64,000 bases of DNA. Source: Oscheius dolichura (lineage: Eukaryota > Nematoda > Chromadorea > Rhabditida > Rhabditidae). The notes under the pieces are model-generated. The model was given only the letters and a program-made list of their open reading frames with translations. It was not told the origin of the DNA and did not search any database. The DNA is taken from the NCBI GenBank assembly GCA_932521035.1, contig OW051493.1, positions 372,001 to 436,000 on the forward strand. Direction: 5' to 3'. Positions 1-17,700 of this stretch are shown piece by piece. How positions within the stretch are numbered: position 1 is the stretch's first letter; every line of letters begins with the position of its first letter. The position numbers and the translations under genes were made by a program.

Positions 1-2689
1 ACGTGAACAAAGTGGTTGAATCAAAATGAAAAACAGCTGATTTTTTGGAGAAAACCTGGAGTTTTCTATGATTTGTGGAGTCCTTATTACGCCACCGCGG
101 TAAATTGTATAGTAGAAGGTCTTTTGAGTAATTTCAGTTGAAGATTACAAAAATAATGTTGCTTGTTCCAGAACGCTCATTTATTAGCAACATTATCTCA
201 TTTGTCACTACAAAGTCTATTTTTTTTCCATCGTCTATATGCAAACTTCTTTGATATTATGGAAACCATTAGCGGGTAGAACATGGACAAAACCAATTCC
301 CGGTTGATAAATTCTTCTAGATTCTTGGAGCAGCTTTCAATAGATTGAAATATGGTGAATTACAATGGTTATTGTGTTCCGGGAAGGCAATAAATATACG
401 GGAACGCCGGTTCCAGTTGTTCGCATTCTTGCTTTGTCCTGAACTGTATGAACTGTAAAACAGAGGATTTGTTTCTAAAGATTTTCAGAATCTGACAGCC
501 ACATGATCCAGTAGCCTGCTCTATTTCTCCGTTCTGTGAAAGAAAAATCCAAGGAATTTACCAGGGAATGTGGTGGCCCGTCTTCTAACGGTTCTTTCGC
601 TTCCCCCTTTCATAATTTTCTATAAAGTTCCATTTTCCCTTCTTATAAAGCTTTCCCCCTCCTGAACAATATGTTTTACTCTTTGGAAGCAGCGCAAAAC
701 CTTCTATCTCTAGTTTTTTGGCTCGTTTCATTTTATTTGCCAGCATTTATCCCCATCCATCCGGCAGTCTCTGATCTGAGAACAATGGCATCCTCGCCGC
801 GACCAGCACTTTCCAGGTTTTTGATGCTTGATAGGGCTATAAAAACTGTTGCCTGGTGAAGAAGGGGCATTTTTAAGCTTTAAGCTAAGCTTTCAGGAGG
901 AAGAAGAAAGTTGGAATGGGTCCTGGGGCGAAGAGCATTTTGAAAATAGGGAACTGGAGAAGCGCCACAGTTGGACAGCCGGAGAGCCACAGCAGCCACT
1001 GTTAGACAGCTAACATCTTGAAATACCGTAACATATCGCTAATCTTCAAGTAAATGAATAACTTTGACTATGGAAAGCTTATTACCGCCAAGGAAAACAG
1101 CCAATAAACAGTCCCCATTAATCGTTTTATCCCCCTTCCTCGGCTAGGTGTTATTTTTTCGAGCTGAAAAGCCACGTAGTCTGTATGGTTAGCTGAAAGA
1201 GGCAAAAAATGTTTAGTCCCTGGAATGTCCCTTTCCTGTTGGCTTGGGGTTATCGCGATGGATTGGGGATGGATTGAAGATTTCCTGCGGAATTGAGGCT
1301 CCCAGTAATGGAACTAATACTTTCTAATTAAAAAAGCTGGTCATAACCGAATAAAAACCATTTATTTGGGATGATAATCATCTTCAAAGAGAGAACGGGC
1401 GCTCTCGAAGGGAAATGTTTCAGCCGAGAGATAAAGAACATTCCTTTACAAGTTTGTTAGTTTTTTTTGTTTTTCAGACGAGTTACTATAGTTGAAAATA
1501 TAAATAATTTGGAGTTCTGGTAGGCTACAGAATTGTATTTTACTGTATCAAAAGAGACTAAAATAGCGCCTTGACTACTAAACCCTGAAAACTACCTGAA
1601 TCAGGGTCAGAAACAGATTTCCATCACAATTCTTCAATATTTCGGTCGGTCTACCTCGTTTTCAGTCTATTTGAAGCTTTAATGGATTTCGAGAGCTACA
1701 AATTTGAGATAAAATAAGAATTTAGTAGTCATTCCAGTTAGTGAAGCATTTATGGAGATTGTAAAGGGCAGAAACAATGAAGGGGTAAGTAAACCAGAAC
1801 CTTTTTTTTTGGGAACAGTAAAGGTTTTTGAGCAGAAATCCTTGATCGATTATCTCCAACAGCCGGTAAACTTTATATCAGTGGCTCGAAACTTAAAAAA
1901 TAGTATCTCGAGGTATGCTCTGCTTCTGTATAGATCCTTTTCAAAAAACGAGCCGCAAAACATTCCGGCCAGCAAAAGTGATTTGGATTTTCGATTTCGG
2001 TCGAGTTTTCTTCGCCGCTCACAAAGGTTCCCAAAGTACGGTAACCCTGACTATAAAGTCGTTAGTATTTGAAGGGATACGGTAGTTCAAGAGGTTCGGT
2101 ACTTATTCCTAGAAGGTACTGGGATCCAACGTTTGAATTCAATTGGAACTTTGAAATACAGCAAAATGAGGAAGCTACGCATTGACAAGGACGAAATAAT
2201 GAGGAAATATGGAAGAAATTGGCTAAAATAGGAATCTTGAAACGGAATGAAATAGTCAAATAGCAGTCGTCTGGTCTGGAATTCCATATTTTTCGCCCCA
2301 GAAATGCACTCTTCCACGTTTTTTTTGTTTCCAGTAGCTCCAGGGGGCTTCGGTGTGCCCAGACAGTTAAAAAACGGAGGAATCCAACCAGTAATCCACG
2401 CCGGCCGTCAGCTGCCTCCCCCCGGGGTTGGCACGTGAATTCCATCCGAATTCTAACACTTTGACCAACATCCGTTCCGACATCTCGGGCATCATTGGTT
2501 TCTTTTTCCTGAGGACACAGCCGCAGGAAGCCGTCTGATTAAATAGAAAGGCTCGAGTGTCAAGCTTTAACACGTAGCTAGGCCATATAAGTTTGCCGTT
2601 CGGCAGACAAATTCATCCGCTCCGCCCTTCATTCATTCTCCGTCCTTTAAATTCCTCTAGGATTATTTTAATTACATAGAGATTAATTA
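1..2689. other. Upstream non-coding DNA
   Basis: No exon chain is supported here. The few open frames (for example 671-859 and 1752-2072 on +, 2062-2445 on -) have no domain pattern, no matching splice signals and low-complexity composition. TATA-like strings occur near 620, 640 and 838 but nothing ties them to a transcript. The last few hundred bases presumably carry the promoter or outron of the mucin gene. Confidence 0.5.
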
Positions 2690-2696
2690 TTTCAGC
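2690..2696 (+). promoter_or_regulatory. Probable trans-splice acceptor before the mucin ATG
   Basis: A T-rich tract ending in atttcag lies 17 nt before the start codon at 2713, and no upstream 5' splice site fits a conventional first exon. In nematodes this arrangement usually marks spliced-leader addition to an outron. The acceptor sequence is seen; trans-splicing is inferred. Confidence 0.45.
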
Positions 2697-2712
2697 TTGA
2701 CTCCTCGAGACA

Positions 2713-5700
2713 ATGCTCCGATGGGTCCCCCTCATACTCCTCGCTTGTATAGCCGCACCTCCCGTGGTGGAGTCGAGCGCTAACGAGGTCTATGTTCAGC
2801 CAGAGCTGTCATACTCCTCTTCTTTTAATTCGGTAGGTCGTTTGGGGAGTTCTAAACCTTTCTCTGGCCTAATATAGGGGAAAATGATAATAGCGTGTGA
2901 ACTGTGGCGCCCTGAGTTTACACACCCTCCTATAACCATTTCCCAGAGCCGAATCTAGGGTTATTTTTTTCTCCAAAAGAGTCTTTGCATCATCTTTTAC
3001 CATCATATTCCACGTTCCATTTCAAAACGGACTTTGATTGCTACAGTAATCCAGACAGAAAGCAAACATTAGGCCCCTTATCCCGGAAGCCATTAAGCCG
3101 AACAAGGGAACTCCTGCTTTTTCCAGATGTATCTGGATGAGGCCGCGTTCCAACAAAAAGAAAAAAGACTCCAAAAAATTCTTGGCCCCAAAGCTCATCT
3201 ATGGCACGGACTGAAAGCATCAGCTAGACGTCTCAGACGAGACTTGGGTGGCGGCCCAGGCTGTTATAACTGTAGTGCTGCGTCCATTGGATACGGCAAC
3301 TTCTCGGGATACGCAACGTGGAACGAGCAGTTCGAATACACTAAGGATCCAAGCGGTAAGATGGAACTTGGGCAAATGAGAATGAAACATCAGGCTGTGA
3401 TCAAATCACAGTCACTTGCTCGGGTTACGGTAACGTCATCATTATGGTCAACACTCCAATGGATCCGGAAGCCGTTGTCAACTATGCTGAAGGTGACATA
3501 ACTGATTATAATGTTGTTACAGCTACCATGTCATGCGATGAATACGGCTGGGGTGGCACTGACCCGTCCATTGAAATCATCGATAACTCTTTCACGTGCC
3601 AAGGTAGGGAGAGAAGCGAGGTTCAGTAATATGATCACTCCAGTTGACGAAGAAGTTACTACAACAAGTACGACAACGACAACTGCCGCAACAACAACGA
3701 GCACATCGTCCTCGACAACAACGAGCACATCGTCCTCGACAACGACAACTACCCCTACAACAACCACAACGACGCCGACGACGACCACAACTACCCCTAC
3801 AACAACCACAACGACGCCGACGACGACCACCACTACTCCTACAACAACGAGCACAACGTCCTCGACAACGACAACTACCCCTACAACAACCACAACGACG
3901 CCGACGACGACCACAACGACGCCGACGACGACCACAACGACGCCGACGACGACCACAACTACCCCTACAACAACCACAACGACGCCGACGACGACCACAA
4001 CTACCCCTACAACAACCACAACGACGCCGACGACGACCACAACTACCCCTACAACAACCACAACGACGCCGACGACGACCACAACTACCCCTACAACAAC
4101 CACAACGACGCCGACGACGACCACAACTACCCCTACAACAACCACAACGACGCCGACGACGACCACCACTACTCCCACAACAACGAGCACAACGTCCTCG
4201 ACAACGACAACTACCCCTACAACAACCACAACGACGCCGACGACGACCACAACGACGCCGACGACGACCACAACGACGCCGACGACGACCACAACTACCC
4301 CTACAACAACCACAACGACGCCGACGACGACCACAACTACCCCTACAACAACCACAACGACGCCGACGACGACCACAACTACCCCTACAACAACCACAAC
4401 GACGCCGACGACGACCACAACTACCCCTACAACAACCACAACGACGCCGACGACGACCACAACTACCCCTACAACAACCACAACGACGCCGACGACGACC
4501 ACCACTACTCCCACAACAACGAGCACAACGTCCTCGACAACGACAACTACCCCTACAACAACCACAACGACGCCGACGACGACCACAACGACGCCGACGA
4601 CGACCACAACGACGCCGACGACGACCACAACTACCCCTACAACAACCACAACGACGCCGACGACGACCACAACTACCCCTACAACAACCACAACGACGCC
4701 GACGACGACCACAACTACCCCTACAACAACCACAACGACGCCGACGACGACCACAACGACGCCGACGACGACCACAACGACGTCGACGACGACCACCACT
4801 ACGCCCACAACAACGAGCACAACGTCCTCGACAACGACAACTACCCCTACAACAACCACAACGACGCCGACGACGACCACAACTACCCCTACAACAACCA
4901 CAACTACCCCTACAACAACCACAACGACGCCGACGACGACCACCACTACTCCCACAACAACGAGCACAACGTCCTCGACAACGACAACTACCCCTACAAC
5001 AACCACAACGACGCCGACGACGACCACAACTACCCCTACAACAACCACAACTACCCCTACAACAACCACAACGACGCCGACGACGACCACAACTACCCCT
5101 ACAACAACCACAACTACCCCTACAACAACCACAACTACCCCTACAACAACCACAACTACCCCTACCACAACCACAACTACCCCTACAACAACCACAACGA
5201 CGCCGACGACGACCACAACGACGCCGACGACGACCACAACTACCCCTACAACAACCACAACGACGCCGACGACGACCACAACTACCCCTACAACAACCAC
5301 AACTACCCCTACAACAACCACAACGACGCCGACGACGACCACAACTACCCCTACAACAACCACAACTACCCCTACAACAACCACAACTACCCCTACAACA
5401 ACCACAACGACGCCGACGACGACCACAACTACCCCTACAACAACCACAACTACCCCTACAACAACCACAACGACGCCGACGACGACCACAACTACCCCTA
5501 CAACAACCACAACGACGCCGACGACGACCACCACTACTCCTACAACAACCACAACGACGCCGACGACGACCACCACTACTCCCACAACAACGAGCACAAC
5601 GTCCTCGACAACGACAACTACCCCAACAACAACCACAACGACGCCGACGACGACCACAACTACCCCTACAACAACCACAACGACGCCGACGACGACCACC

Positions 5701-8700
5701 ACTACTCCTACAACAACCACAACGACGCCGACGACGACCACCACTACTCCCACAACAACGAGCACAACGTCCTCGACAACGACAACTACCCCTACAACAA
5801 CCACAACGACGCCGACGACGACCACAACGACGCCGACGACGACCACCACTACTCCTACAACAACCACAACGACGCCGACGACAACGACAACTACCCCTAC
5901 AACAACCACAACGACGCCGACGACGACCACAACTACCCCAACAACAACCACAACGACGCCGACGACGACCACAACTACCCCAACAACAACCACAACGACG
6001 CCGACGACGACCACAACTACCCCTACAACAACCACAACGACGCCGACGACAACGACAACTACCCCTACAACAACCACAACGACGCCGACGACGACCACAA
6101 CTACCCCAACAACAACCACAACGACGCCGACGACGACCACAACTACCCCTACAACAACCACAACGACGCCGACGACGACCACCACTACTCCTACAACAAC
6201 CACAACGACGCCGACGACGACCACAACTACCCCTACAACAACCACAACGACGCCGACGACGACCACCACTACTCCTACAACAACCACAACGACGCCGACG
6301 ACGACCACCACTACTCCTACAACAACCACAACGACGCCGACGACGACCACAACGACGCCGACGACGACCACCACTACTCCTACAACAACCACAACGACGC
6401 CGACGACGACCACAACGACGCCGACGACGACCACCACTACTCCTACAACAACCACAACGACGCCGACGACGACCACAACGACGCCGACGACGACCACCAC
6501 TACTCCCACAACAACGAGCACAACGTCCTCGACAACGACAACTACCCCTACAACAACCACAACGACGCCGACGACGACCACAACGACGCCGACGACGACC
6601 ACCACTACTCCTACAACAACCACAACGACGCCGACGACGACCACAACTACCCCTACAACAACCACAACGACGCCGACGACGACCACAACGACGCCGACGA
6701 CGACCACAACGACGCCGACGACGACCACAACTACCCCTACAACAACCACAACGACGCCGACGACGACCACAACGACGCCGACGACGACCACAACGACGCC
6801 GACGACGACCACAACGACGCCGACGACGACCACAACGACGCCGACGACGACCACCACTACTCCCACAACAACGAGCACAACGTCCTCGACAACGACAACT
6901 ACCCCTACAACAACCACAACGACGCCGACGACGACCACAACGACGCCGACGACGACCACAACGACGCCGACGACGACCACCACTACTCCCACAACAACGA
7001 GCACAACGTCCTCGACAACGACAACTACCCCTACAACAACCACAACTACCCCTACAACAACCACAACTACCCCAACAACAACCACAACGACGCCGACGAC
7101 GACCACAACGACGCCGACGACGACCACAACTACCCCTACAACAACCACAACGACGCCGACGACGACCACCACTACTCCTACAACAACCACAACGACGCCG
7201 ACGACGACCACAACTACCCCTACAACAACCACAACGACGCCGACGACGACCACAACTACCCCTACAACAACCACAACGACGCCGACGACGACCACAACGA
7301 CGCCGACGACGACCACAACGACGCCGACGACGACCACAACTACCCCTACAACAACCACAACGACGCCGACGACGACCACAACTACCCCAACAACAACCAC
7401 AACGACGCCGACGACGACCACAACTACCCCTACAACAACCACAACGACGCCGACGACGACCACAACTACCCCAACAACAACCACAACGACGCCGACGACG
7501 ACCACAACGACGCCGACGACGACCACCACTACTCCTACAACAACCACAACGACGCCGACGACGACCACAACGACGCCGACGACGACCACAACGACGCCGA
7601 CGACGACCACAACGACGCCGACGACGACCACAACGACGCCGACGACGACCACAACGACGCCGACGACGACCACAACTACCCCTACAACAACCACAACGAC
7701 GCCGACGACGACCACAACGACGCCGACGACGACCACCACTACTCCTACAACAACCACAACGACGCCGACGACGACCACCACTACTCCTACAACAACCACA
7801 ACGACGCCGACGACGACCACAACGACGCCGACGACGACCACCACTACTCCTACAACAACCACAACGACGCCGACGACGACCACCACTACTCCTACAACAA
7901 CCACAACGACGCCGACGACGACCACAACGACGCCGACGACGACCACAACGACGCCGACGACGACCACAACGACGCCGACGACGACCACAACGACGCCGAC
8001 GACGACCACAACGACGCCGACGACGACCACAACGACGCCGACGACGACCACAACGACGCCGACGACGACCACAACTACCCCTACAACAACCACAACGACG
8101 CCGACGACGACCACAACGACGCCGACGACGACCACAACGACGCCGACGACGACCACCACTACTCCTACAACAACCACAACGACGCCGACGACGACCACAA
8201 CTACCCCTACAACAACCACAACGACGCCGACGACGACCACAACTACCCCTACAACAACCACAACGACGCCGACGACGACCACAACTACCCCAACAACAAC
8301 CACAACGACGCCGACGACGACCACAACGACGCCGACGACGACCACCACTACTCCTACAACAACCACAACGACGCCGACGACGACCACAACGACGCCGACG
8401 ACGACCACAACGACGCCGACGACGACCACAACGACGCCGACGACGACCACAACGACGCCGACGACGACCACAACTACCCCTACAACAACCACAACGACGC
8501 CGACGACGACCACAACGACGCCGACGACGACCACAACTACCCCTACAACAACCACAACGACGCCGACGACGACCACAACTACCCCAACAACAACCACAAC
8601 TACCCCTACAACAACCACAACGACGCCGACGACGACCACAACGACGCCGACGACGACCACAACGACGCCGACGACGACCACAACGACGCCGACGACGACC

Positions 8701-11700
8701 ACAACGACGCCGACGACGACCACAACTACCCCTACAACAACCACAACTACCCCTACAACAACCACAACGACCCCGACGACGACCACCACTACTCCCACAA
8801 CAACGAGCACAACGTCCTCGACAACGACAACTACCCCTACAACAACCACAACGACGCCGACGACGACCACAACTACCCCTACAACAACCACAACGACGCC
8901 GACGACGACCACAACTACCCCTACAACAACCACAACGACCCCGACGACGACCACCACTACTCCCACAACAACGAGCACAACGTCCTCGACAACGACAACT
9001 ACCCCTACAACAACCACAACGACGCCGACGACGACCACAACTACCCCTACAACAACCACAACGACGCCGACGACGACCACAACTACCCCTACAACAACCA
9101 CAACGACGCCGACGACGACCACAACGACGCCGACGACGACCACAACTACCCCAACAACAACCACAACGACGCCGACGACGACCACAACGACGCCGACGAC
9201 GACCACCACTACTCCCACAACAACGAGCACATCGTCCTCGACAACGACAACTACCCCTACAACAACCACAACGACGCCGACGACGACCACAACTACCCCT
9301 ACAACAACCACAACGACGCCGACGACGACCACAACTACCCCTACAACAACCACAACGACGCCGACGACGACCACAACTACCCCTACAACAACCACAACGA
9401 CGCCGACGACGACCACCACTACTCCCACAACAACGAGCACATCGTCCTCGACAACGACAACTACCCCTACAACAACCACAACGACGCCGACGACGACCAC
9501 AACGACGCCGACGACGACCACCACTACTCCTACAACAACCACAACGACGCCGACGACGACCACCACTACTCCTACAACAACGAGCACAACGTCCTCGACA
9601 ACGACAACTACCCCTACAACAACCACAACGACGCCGACGACGACCACAACTACCCCTACAACAACCACAACGACGCCGACGACGACCACAACTACCCCAA
9701 CAACAACCACAACTACCCCTACAACAACCACAACGACGCCGACGACGACCACAACGACGCCGACGACGACCACAACGACGCCGACGACGACCACAACGAC
9801 GCCGACGACGACCACAACTACCCCTACAACAACCACAACTACCCCTACAACAACCACAACGACCCCGACGACGACCACCACTACTCCCACAACAACGAGC
9901 ACAACGTCCTCGACAACGACAACTACCCCTGCAACAACCACAACGACGCCGACGACGACCACAACGACGCCGACGACGACCACCACTACTCCCTCAACAA
10001 CGAGCACAACGTCCTCGACAACGACAACTACCCCTACAACAACCACAACGACGCCGACGACGACCACAACTACCCCTACAACAACCACAACGACGCCGAC
10101 GACGACCACAACTACCCCAACAACAACCACAACTACCCCTACAACAACCACAACGACGCCGACGACGACCACAACGACGCCGACGACGACCACAACGACG
10201 CCGACGACGACCACAACGACGCCGACGACGACCACAACTACCCCTACAACAACCACAACTACCCCTACAACAACCACAACGACCCCGACGACGACCACCA
10301 CTACTCCCACAACAACGAGCACAACGTCCTCGACAACGACAACTACCCCTACAACAACCACAACGACGCCGACGACGACCACAACTACCCCTACAACAAC
10401 CACAACGACGCCGACGACGACCACAACTACCCCTACAACAACCACAACGACCCCGACGACGACCACCACTACTCCCACAACAACGAGCACAACGTCCTCG
10501 ACAACGACAACTACCCCTACAACAACCACAACGACGCCGACGACGACCACAACTACCCCTACAACAACCACAACGACGCCGACGACGACCACAACTACCC
10601 CTACAACAACCACAACGACGCCGACGACGACCACAACGACGCCGACGACGACCACAACTACCCCTACAACAACCACAACGACGCCGACGACGACCACAAC
10701 TACCCCTACAACAACCACAACGACGCCGACGACGACCACAACTACCCCTACAACAACCACAACGACCCCGACGACGACCACCACTACTCCCACAACAACG
10801 AGCACAACGTCCTCGACAACGACAACTACCCCTACAACAACCACAACGACGCCGACGACGACCACAACTACCCCTACAACAACCACAACGACGCCGACGA
10901 CGACCACAACTACCCCTACAACAACCACAACGACGCCGACGACGACCACAACGACGCCGACGACGACCACAACTACCCCAACAACAACCACAACGACGCC
11001 GACTACGACCACAACGACGCCGACGACGACCACCACTACTCCTACAACAACCACAACGACGCCGACGACGACCACCACTACTCCTACAACAACCACAACG
11101 ACGCCGACGACGACCACAACTACCCCTACAACAACCACAACGACGCCGACGACGACCACAACGACGCCGACGACGACCACCACTACTCCTACAACAACCA
11201 CAACGACGCCGACGACGACCACCACTACTCCTACAACAACGAGCACAACGTCCTCGACAACGACAACTACCCCTGCAACAACCACAACGACGCCGACGAC
11301 GACCACAACGACGCCGACGACGACCACCACTACTCCCTCAACAACGAGCACAACGTCCTCGACAACGACAACTACCCCTACAACAACCACAACGACGCCG
11401 ACGACGACCACAACTACCCCTACAACAACCACAACTACCCCTACAACAACCACAACTACCCCTACAACAACCACAACGACGCCGACGACGACCACAACTA
11501 CCCCTACAACAACCACAACTACCCCTACAACAACCACAACGACGCCGACGACGACCACAACGACGCCGACGACGACCACAACTACCCCTACAACAACCAC
11601 AACGACGCCGACGACGACCACAACGACGCCGACGACGACCACCACTACTCCTACAACAACGAGCACAACGTCCTCGACAACGACAACTACCCCTACAACA

Positions 11701-14700
11701 ACCACAACGACGCCGACGACGACCACAACGACGCCGACGACGACCACAACGACGCCGACGACGACCACAACGACGCCGACGACGACCACAACTACCCCTA
11801 CAACAACCACAACTACCCCTACAACAACCACAACGACGCCGACGACGACCACAACGACGCCGACGACGACCACAACGACGCCGACGACGACCACAACTAC
11901 CCCTACAACAACCACAACGACGCCGACGACGACCACAACGACGCCGACGACGACCACAACGACGCCGACGACGACCACAACGACGCCGACGACGACCACA
12001 ACTACCCCTACAACAACCACAACGACGCCGACGACGACCACAACGACGCCGACGACGACCACAACTACCCCTACAACAACCACAACTACCCCTACAACAA
12101 CCACAACGACGCCGACGACGACCACAACGACGCCGACGACGACCACAACGACGCCGACGACGACCACAACGACGCCGACGACGACCACAACGACGCCGAC
12201 GACGACCACAACGACGCCGACGACGACCACAACGACGCCGACAACGACCACAACTACCCCTACAACAACCACAACGACGCCGACGACGACCACAACGACG
12301 CCGACGACGACCACAACTACCCCTACAACAACCACAACGACGCCGACGACGACCACAACGACGCCGACGACGACCACAACGACGCCGACGACGACCACCA
12401 CTACTCCTACAACAACCACAACGACGCCGACGACGACCACCACTACTCCTACAACAACGAGCACAACGTCCTCGACAACGACAACTACCCCTACAACAAC
12501 CACAACGACGCCGACGACGACCACAACGACGCCGACAACGACCACAACTACCCCTACAACAACCACAACGACGCCGACGACGACCACAACGACGCCGACG
12601 ACGACAACAACTACCCCTACAACAACCACAACGACGCCGACGACGACCACAACGACGCCGACGACGACCACAACTACCCCTACAACAACCACAACGACGC
12701 CGACGACGACCACAACTACCCCTACAACAACCACAACGACGCCGACGACGACCACAACGACGCCGACGACGACCACCACTACTCCTACAACAACCACAAC
12801 GACGCCGACGACGACCACCACTACTCCTACAACAACGAGCACAACGTCCTCGACAACGACAACTACCCCTACAACAACCACAACGACGCCGACGACGACC
12901 ACAACGACGCCGACGACGACCACCACTACTCCCTCAACAACGAGCACAACGTCCTCGACAACGACAACTACCCCTACAACAACCACAACGACGCCGACGA
13001 CGACCACAACTACCCCTACAACAACCACAACTACCCCTACAACAACCACAACTACCCCTACAACAACCACAACGACGCCGACGACGACCACAACTACCCC
13101 TACAACAACCACAACTACCCCTACAACAACCACAACGACGCCGACGACGACCACAACGACGCCGACGACGACCACAACTACCCCTACAACAACCACAACG
13201 ACGCCGACGACGACCACAACGACGCCGACGACGACCACAACTACCCCAACAACAACCACAACGACGCCGACGACGACCACAACGACGCCGACGACGACCA
13301 CCACTACTCCCACAACAACGAGCACATCGTCCTCGACAACGACAACTACCCCTACAACAACCACAACGACGCCGACGACGACCACAACTACCCCTACAAC
13401 AACCACAACGACGCCGACGACGACCACAACTACCCCTACAACAACCACAACGACGCCGACGACGACCACAACTACCCCTACAACAACCACAACGACGCCG
13501 ACGACGACCACCACTACTCCCACAACAACGAGCACATCGTCCTCGACAACGACAACTACCCCTACAACAACCACAACGACGCCGACGACGACCACAACTA
13601 CCCCTACAACAACCACAACGACGCCGACGACGACCACAACTACCCCTACAACAACCACAACGACGCCGACGACGACCACAACGACGCCGACGACGACCAC
13701 CACTACTCCTACAACAACGAGCACAACGTCCTCGACAACGACAACTACCCCTACAACAACCACAACGACGCCGACGACGACCACAACGACGCCGACGACG
13801 ACCACCACTACTCCTACAACAACCACAACGACGCCGACGACGACCACCACTACTCCTACAACAACGAGCACAACGTCCTCGACAACGACAACTACCCCTA
13901 CAACAACCACAACGACGCCGACGACGACCACAACGACGCCGACGACGACCACCACTACTCCTACAACAACCACAACGACGCCGACGACGACCACCACTAC
14001 TCCTACAACAACGAGCACAACGTCCTCGACAACGACAACTACCCCTACAACAACCACAACGACGCCGACGACGACCACCACTACTCCTACAACAACCACA
14101 ACGACGCCGACGACGACCACCACTACTCCTACAACAACCACAACGACGCCGACGACGACCACAACGACGCCGACGACGACCACCACTACTCCCTCAACAA
14201 CGAGCACAACGTCCTCGACAACGACAACTACCCCTACAACAACCACAACGACGCCGACGACGACCACAACTACCCCTACAACAACCACAACTACCCCTAC
14301 AACAACCACAACTACCCCTACAACAACCACAACGACGCCGACGACGACCACAACTACCCCTACAACAACCACAACTACCCCTACAACAACCACAACGACG
14401 CCGACGACGACCACAACGACGCCGACGACGACCACAACTACCCCTACAACAACCACAACGACGCCGACGACGACCACAACGACGCCGACGACGACCACAA
14501 CTACCCCTACAACAACCACAACGACGCCGACGACGACCACAACGACGCCGACGACGACCACCACTACTCCTACAACAACGAGCACAACGTCCTCGACAAC
14601 GACAACTACCCCTACAACAACCACAACGACGCCGACGACGACCACAACGACGCCGACGACGACCACAACTACCCCTACAACAACCACAACTACCCCTACA

Positions 14701-17700
14701 ACAACCACAACGACGCCGACGACGACCACAACGACGCCGACGACGACCACAACGACGCCGACGACGACCACAACGACGCCGACGACGACCACAACGACGC
14801 CGACGACGACCACAACTACCCCTACAACAACCACAACGACGCCGACGACGACCACAACGACGCCGACGACGACCACAACTACCCCTACAACAACCACAAC
14901 TACCCCTACAACAACCACAACGACGCCGACGACGACCACAACGACGCCGACGACGACCACAACGACGCCGACGACGACCACAACGACGCCGACGACGACC
15001 ACAACGACGCCGACGACGACCACAACGACGCCGACAACGACCACAACTACCCCTACAACAACCACAACGACGCCGACGACGACCACAACGACGCCGACGA
15101 CGACCACAACTACCCCTACAACAACCACAACGACGCCGACGACGACCACAACGACGCCGACGACGACCACAACTACCCCTACAACAACCACAACGACGCC
15201 GACGACGACCACAACGACGCCGACGACGACCACAACGACGCCGACGACGACCACAACGACGCCGACGACGACCACAACGACGCCGACGACGACCACAACG
15301 ACGCCGACAACGACCACAACTACCCCTACAACAACCACAACGACGCCGACGACGACCACAACGACGCCGACGACGACCACAACTACCCCTACAACAACCA
15401 CAACGACGCCGACGACGACCACAACGACGCCGACGACGACCACCACTACTCCCACAACAACGAGCACAACGTCCTCGACAACGACAACTACCCCTACAAC
15501 AACCACAACGACGCCGACGACGACCACAACGACGCCGACGACAACCACAACGACGCCGACGACGACCACAACGACGCCGACGACGACCACCACTACTCCC
15601 ACAACAACGAGCACAACGTCCTCGACAACGACAACTACCCCTACAACAACCACAACGACGCCGACGACGACCACAACGACGCCGACGACGACCACAACGA
15701 CGCCGACGACGACCACCACTACTCCCACAACAACCACAACGACGCCGACGACGACCACCACTACTCCCACAACAACCACAACGACGCCGACGACGACCAC
15801 AACGACGCCGACGACGACCACCACTACTCCTACAACAACCACAACGACGCCGACGACGACCACAACGACGCCGACGACGACCACAACGACGCCGACGACG
15901 ACCACAACGACGCCGACGACGACCACCACTACTCCCACAACAACCACAACGACGCCGACGACGACCACAACGACGCCGACGACGACCACCACTACTCCTA
16001 CAACAACCACAACGACGCCGACGACGACCACAACGACGCCGACGACGACCACAACGACGCCGACGACGACCACAACGACGCCGACGACGACCACAACGAC
16101 GCCGACGACGACCACAACGACGCCGACGACGACCACAACTACCCCTACAACAACCACAACGACGCCGACGACGACCACAACGACGCCGACGACGACCACC
16201 ACTACTCCCACAACAACCACAACGACGCCGACGACGACCACCACTACTCCCACAACAACCACAACGACGCCGACGACGACCACAACGACGCCGACGACGA
16301 CCACCACTACTCCTACAACAACCACAACGACGCCGACGACGACCACAACGACGCCGACGACGACCACAACGACGCCGACGACGACCACAACGACGCCGAC
16401 GACGACCACAACGACGCCGACGACGACCACAACGACGCCGACGACGACCACAACGACGCCGACGACGACCACAACGACGCCGACGACGACCACAACGACG
16501 CCGACGACGACCACCACTACTCCCACAACAACCACAACGACGCCGACGACGACCACAACGACGCCGACGACGACCACAACGACGCCGACGACGACCACCA
16601 CTACTCCCACAACAACCACAACGACGCCGACGACGACCACCACTACTCCCACAACAACCACAACGACGCCGACGACGACCACAACGACGCCGACGAGGAC
16701 CACAACGACGCCGACGACGACCACAACGACGCCGACGACGACCACAACGACGCCGACGACGACCACAACGACGCCGACGACGACCACAACGACGCCGACG
16801 ACGACCACCACTACTCCCACAACAACGAGCACAACGTCCTCGACAACGACAACTACCCCTACAACAACCACAACGACGCCGACGACGACCACCACTACTC
16901 CCACAACAACGAGCACAACGTCCTCGACAACGACAACTACCCCTACAACAACCACAACGACGCCGACGACGACCACCACTACTCCCACAACAACCACAAC
17001 GATGCCGACGACGACCACCACTACTCCCACAACAACCACAACGACGCCGACGACGACCACAACGACGCCGACGACGACCACAACGACGCCGACGACGACC
17101 ACAACGACGCCGACGACGACCACAACGACGCCGACGACGACCACCACTACTCCCACAACAACCACAACGACGCCGACGACGACCACAACGACGCCGACGA
17201 CGACCACAACGACGCCGACGACGACCACCACTACTCCCACAACAACGAGCACAACGTCCTCGACAACGACAACGACAACTACCCCTACAACAACCACAAC
17301 GACGCCGACGACGACCACAACGACGCCGACGACGACCACAACGACGCCGACGACGACCACCACTACTCCCACAACAACCACAACGACGCCGACGACGACC
17401 ACAACGACGCCGACGACGACCACAACGACGCCGACGACGACCACAACGACGCCGACGACGACCACAACGACGCCGACGACGACCACAACGACGCCGACGA
17501 CGACCACCACTACTCCCACAACAACCACAACGACGCCGACGACGACCACAACGACGCCGACGACGACCACAACGACGCCGACGACGACCACCACTACTCC
17601 CACAACAACGAGCACAACGTCCTCGACAACGACAACGACAACTACCCCTACAACAACCACAACGACGCCGACGACGACCACAACGACGCCGACGACGACC

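Noticed and set aside
671-859. Small plus-strand frame with a hydrophobic start upstream of the mucin
   Set aside because: It has no splice support, no recognisable domain, and its length is expected by chance.
3511-3643. Start of the giant frame at 3511 rather than by splicing from 2713
   Set aside because: Reading through 3511-3643 uses exon 3 in the wrong frame and the intron. Splicing gives a signal peptide and Cys-rich domain in phase with the repeat.
7892-8074. Minus-strand frames of Ser/Ala/Leu/Trp repeats (also 16313-16495)
   Set aside because: These are further shadows of the 21-bp repeat in another frame where identical units happen to lie together.
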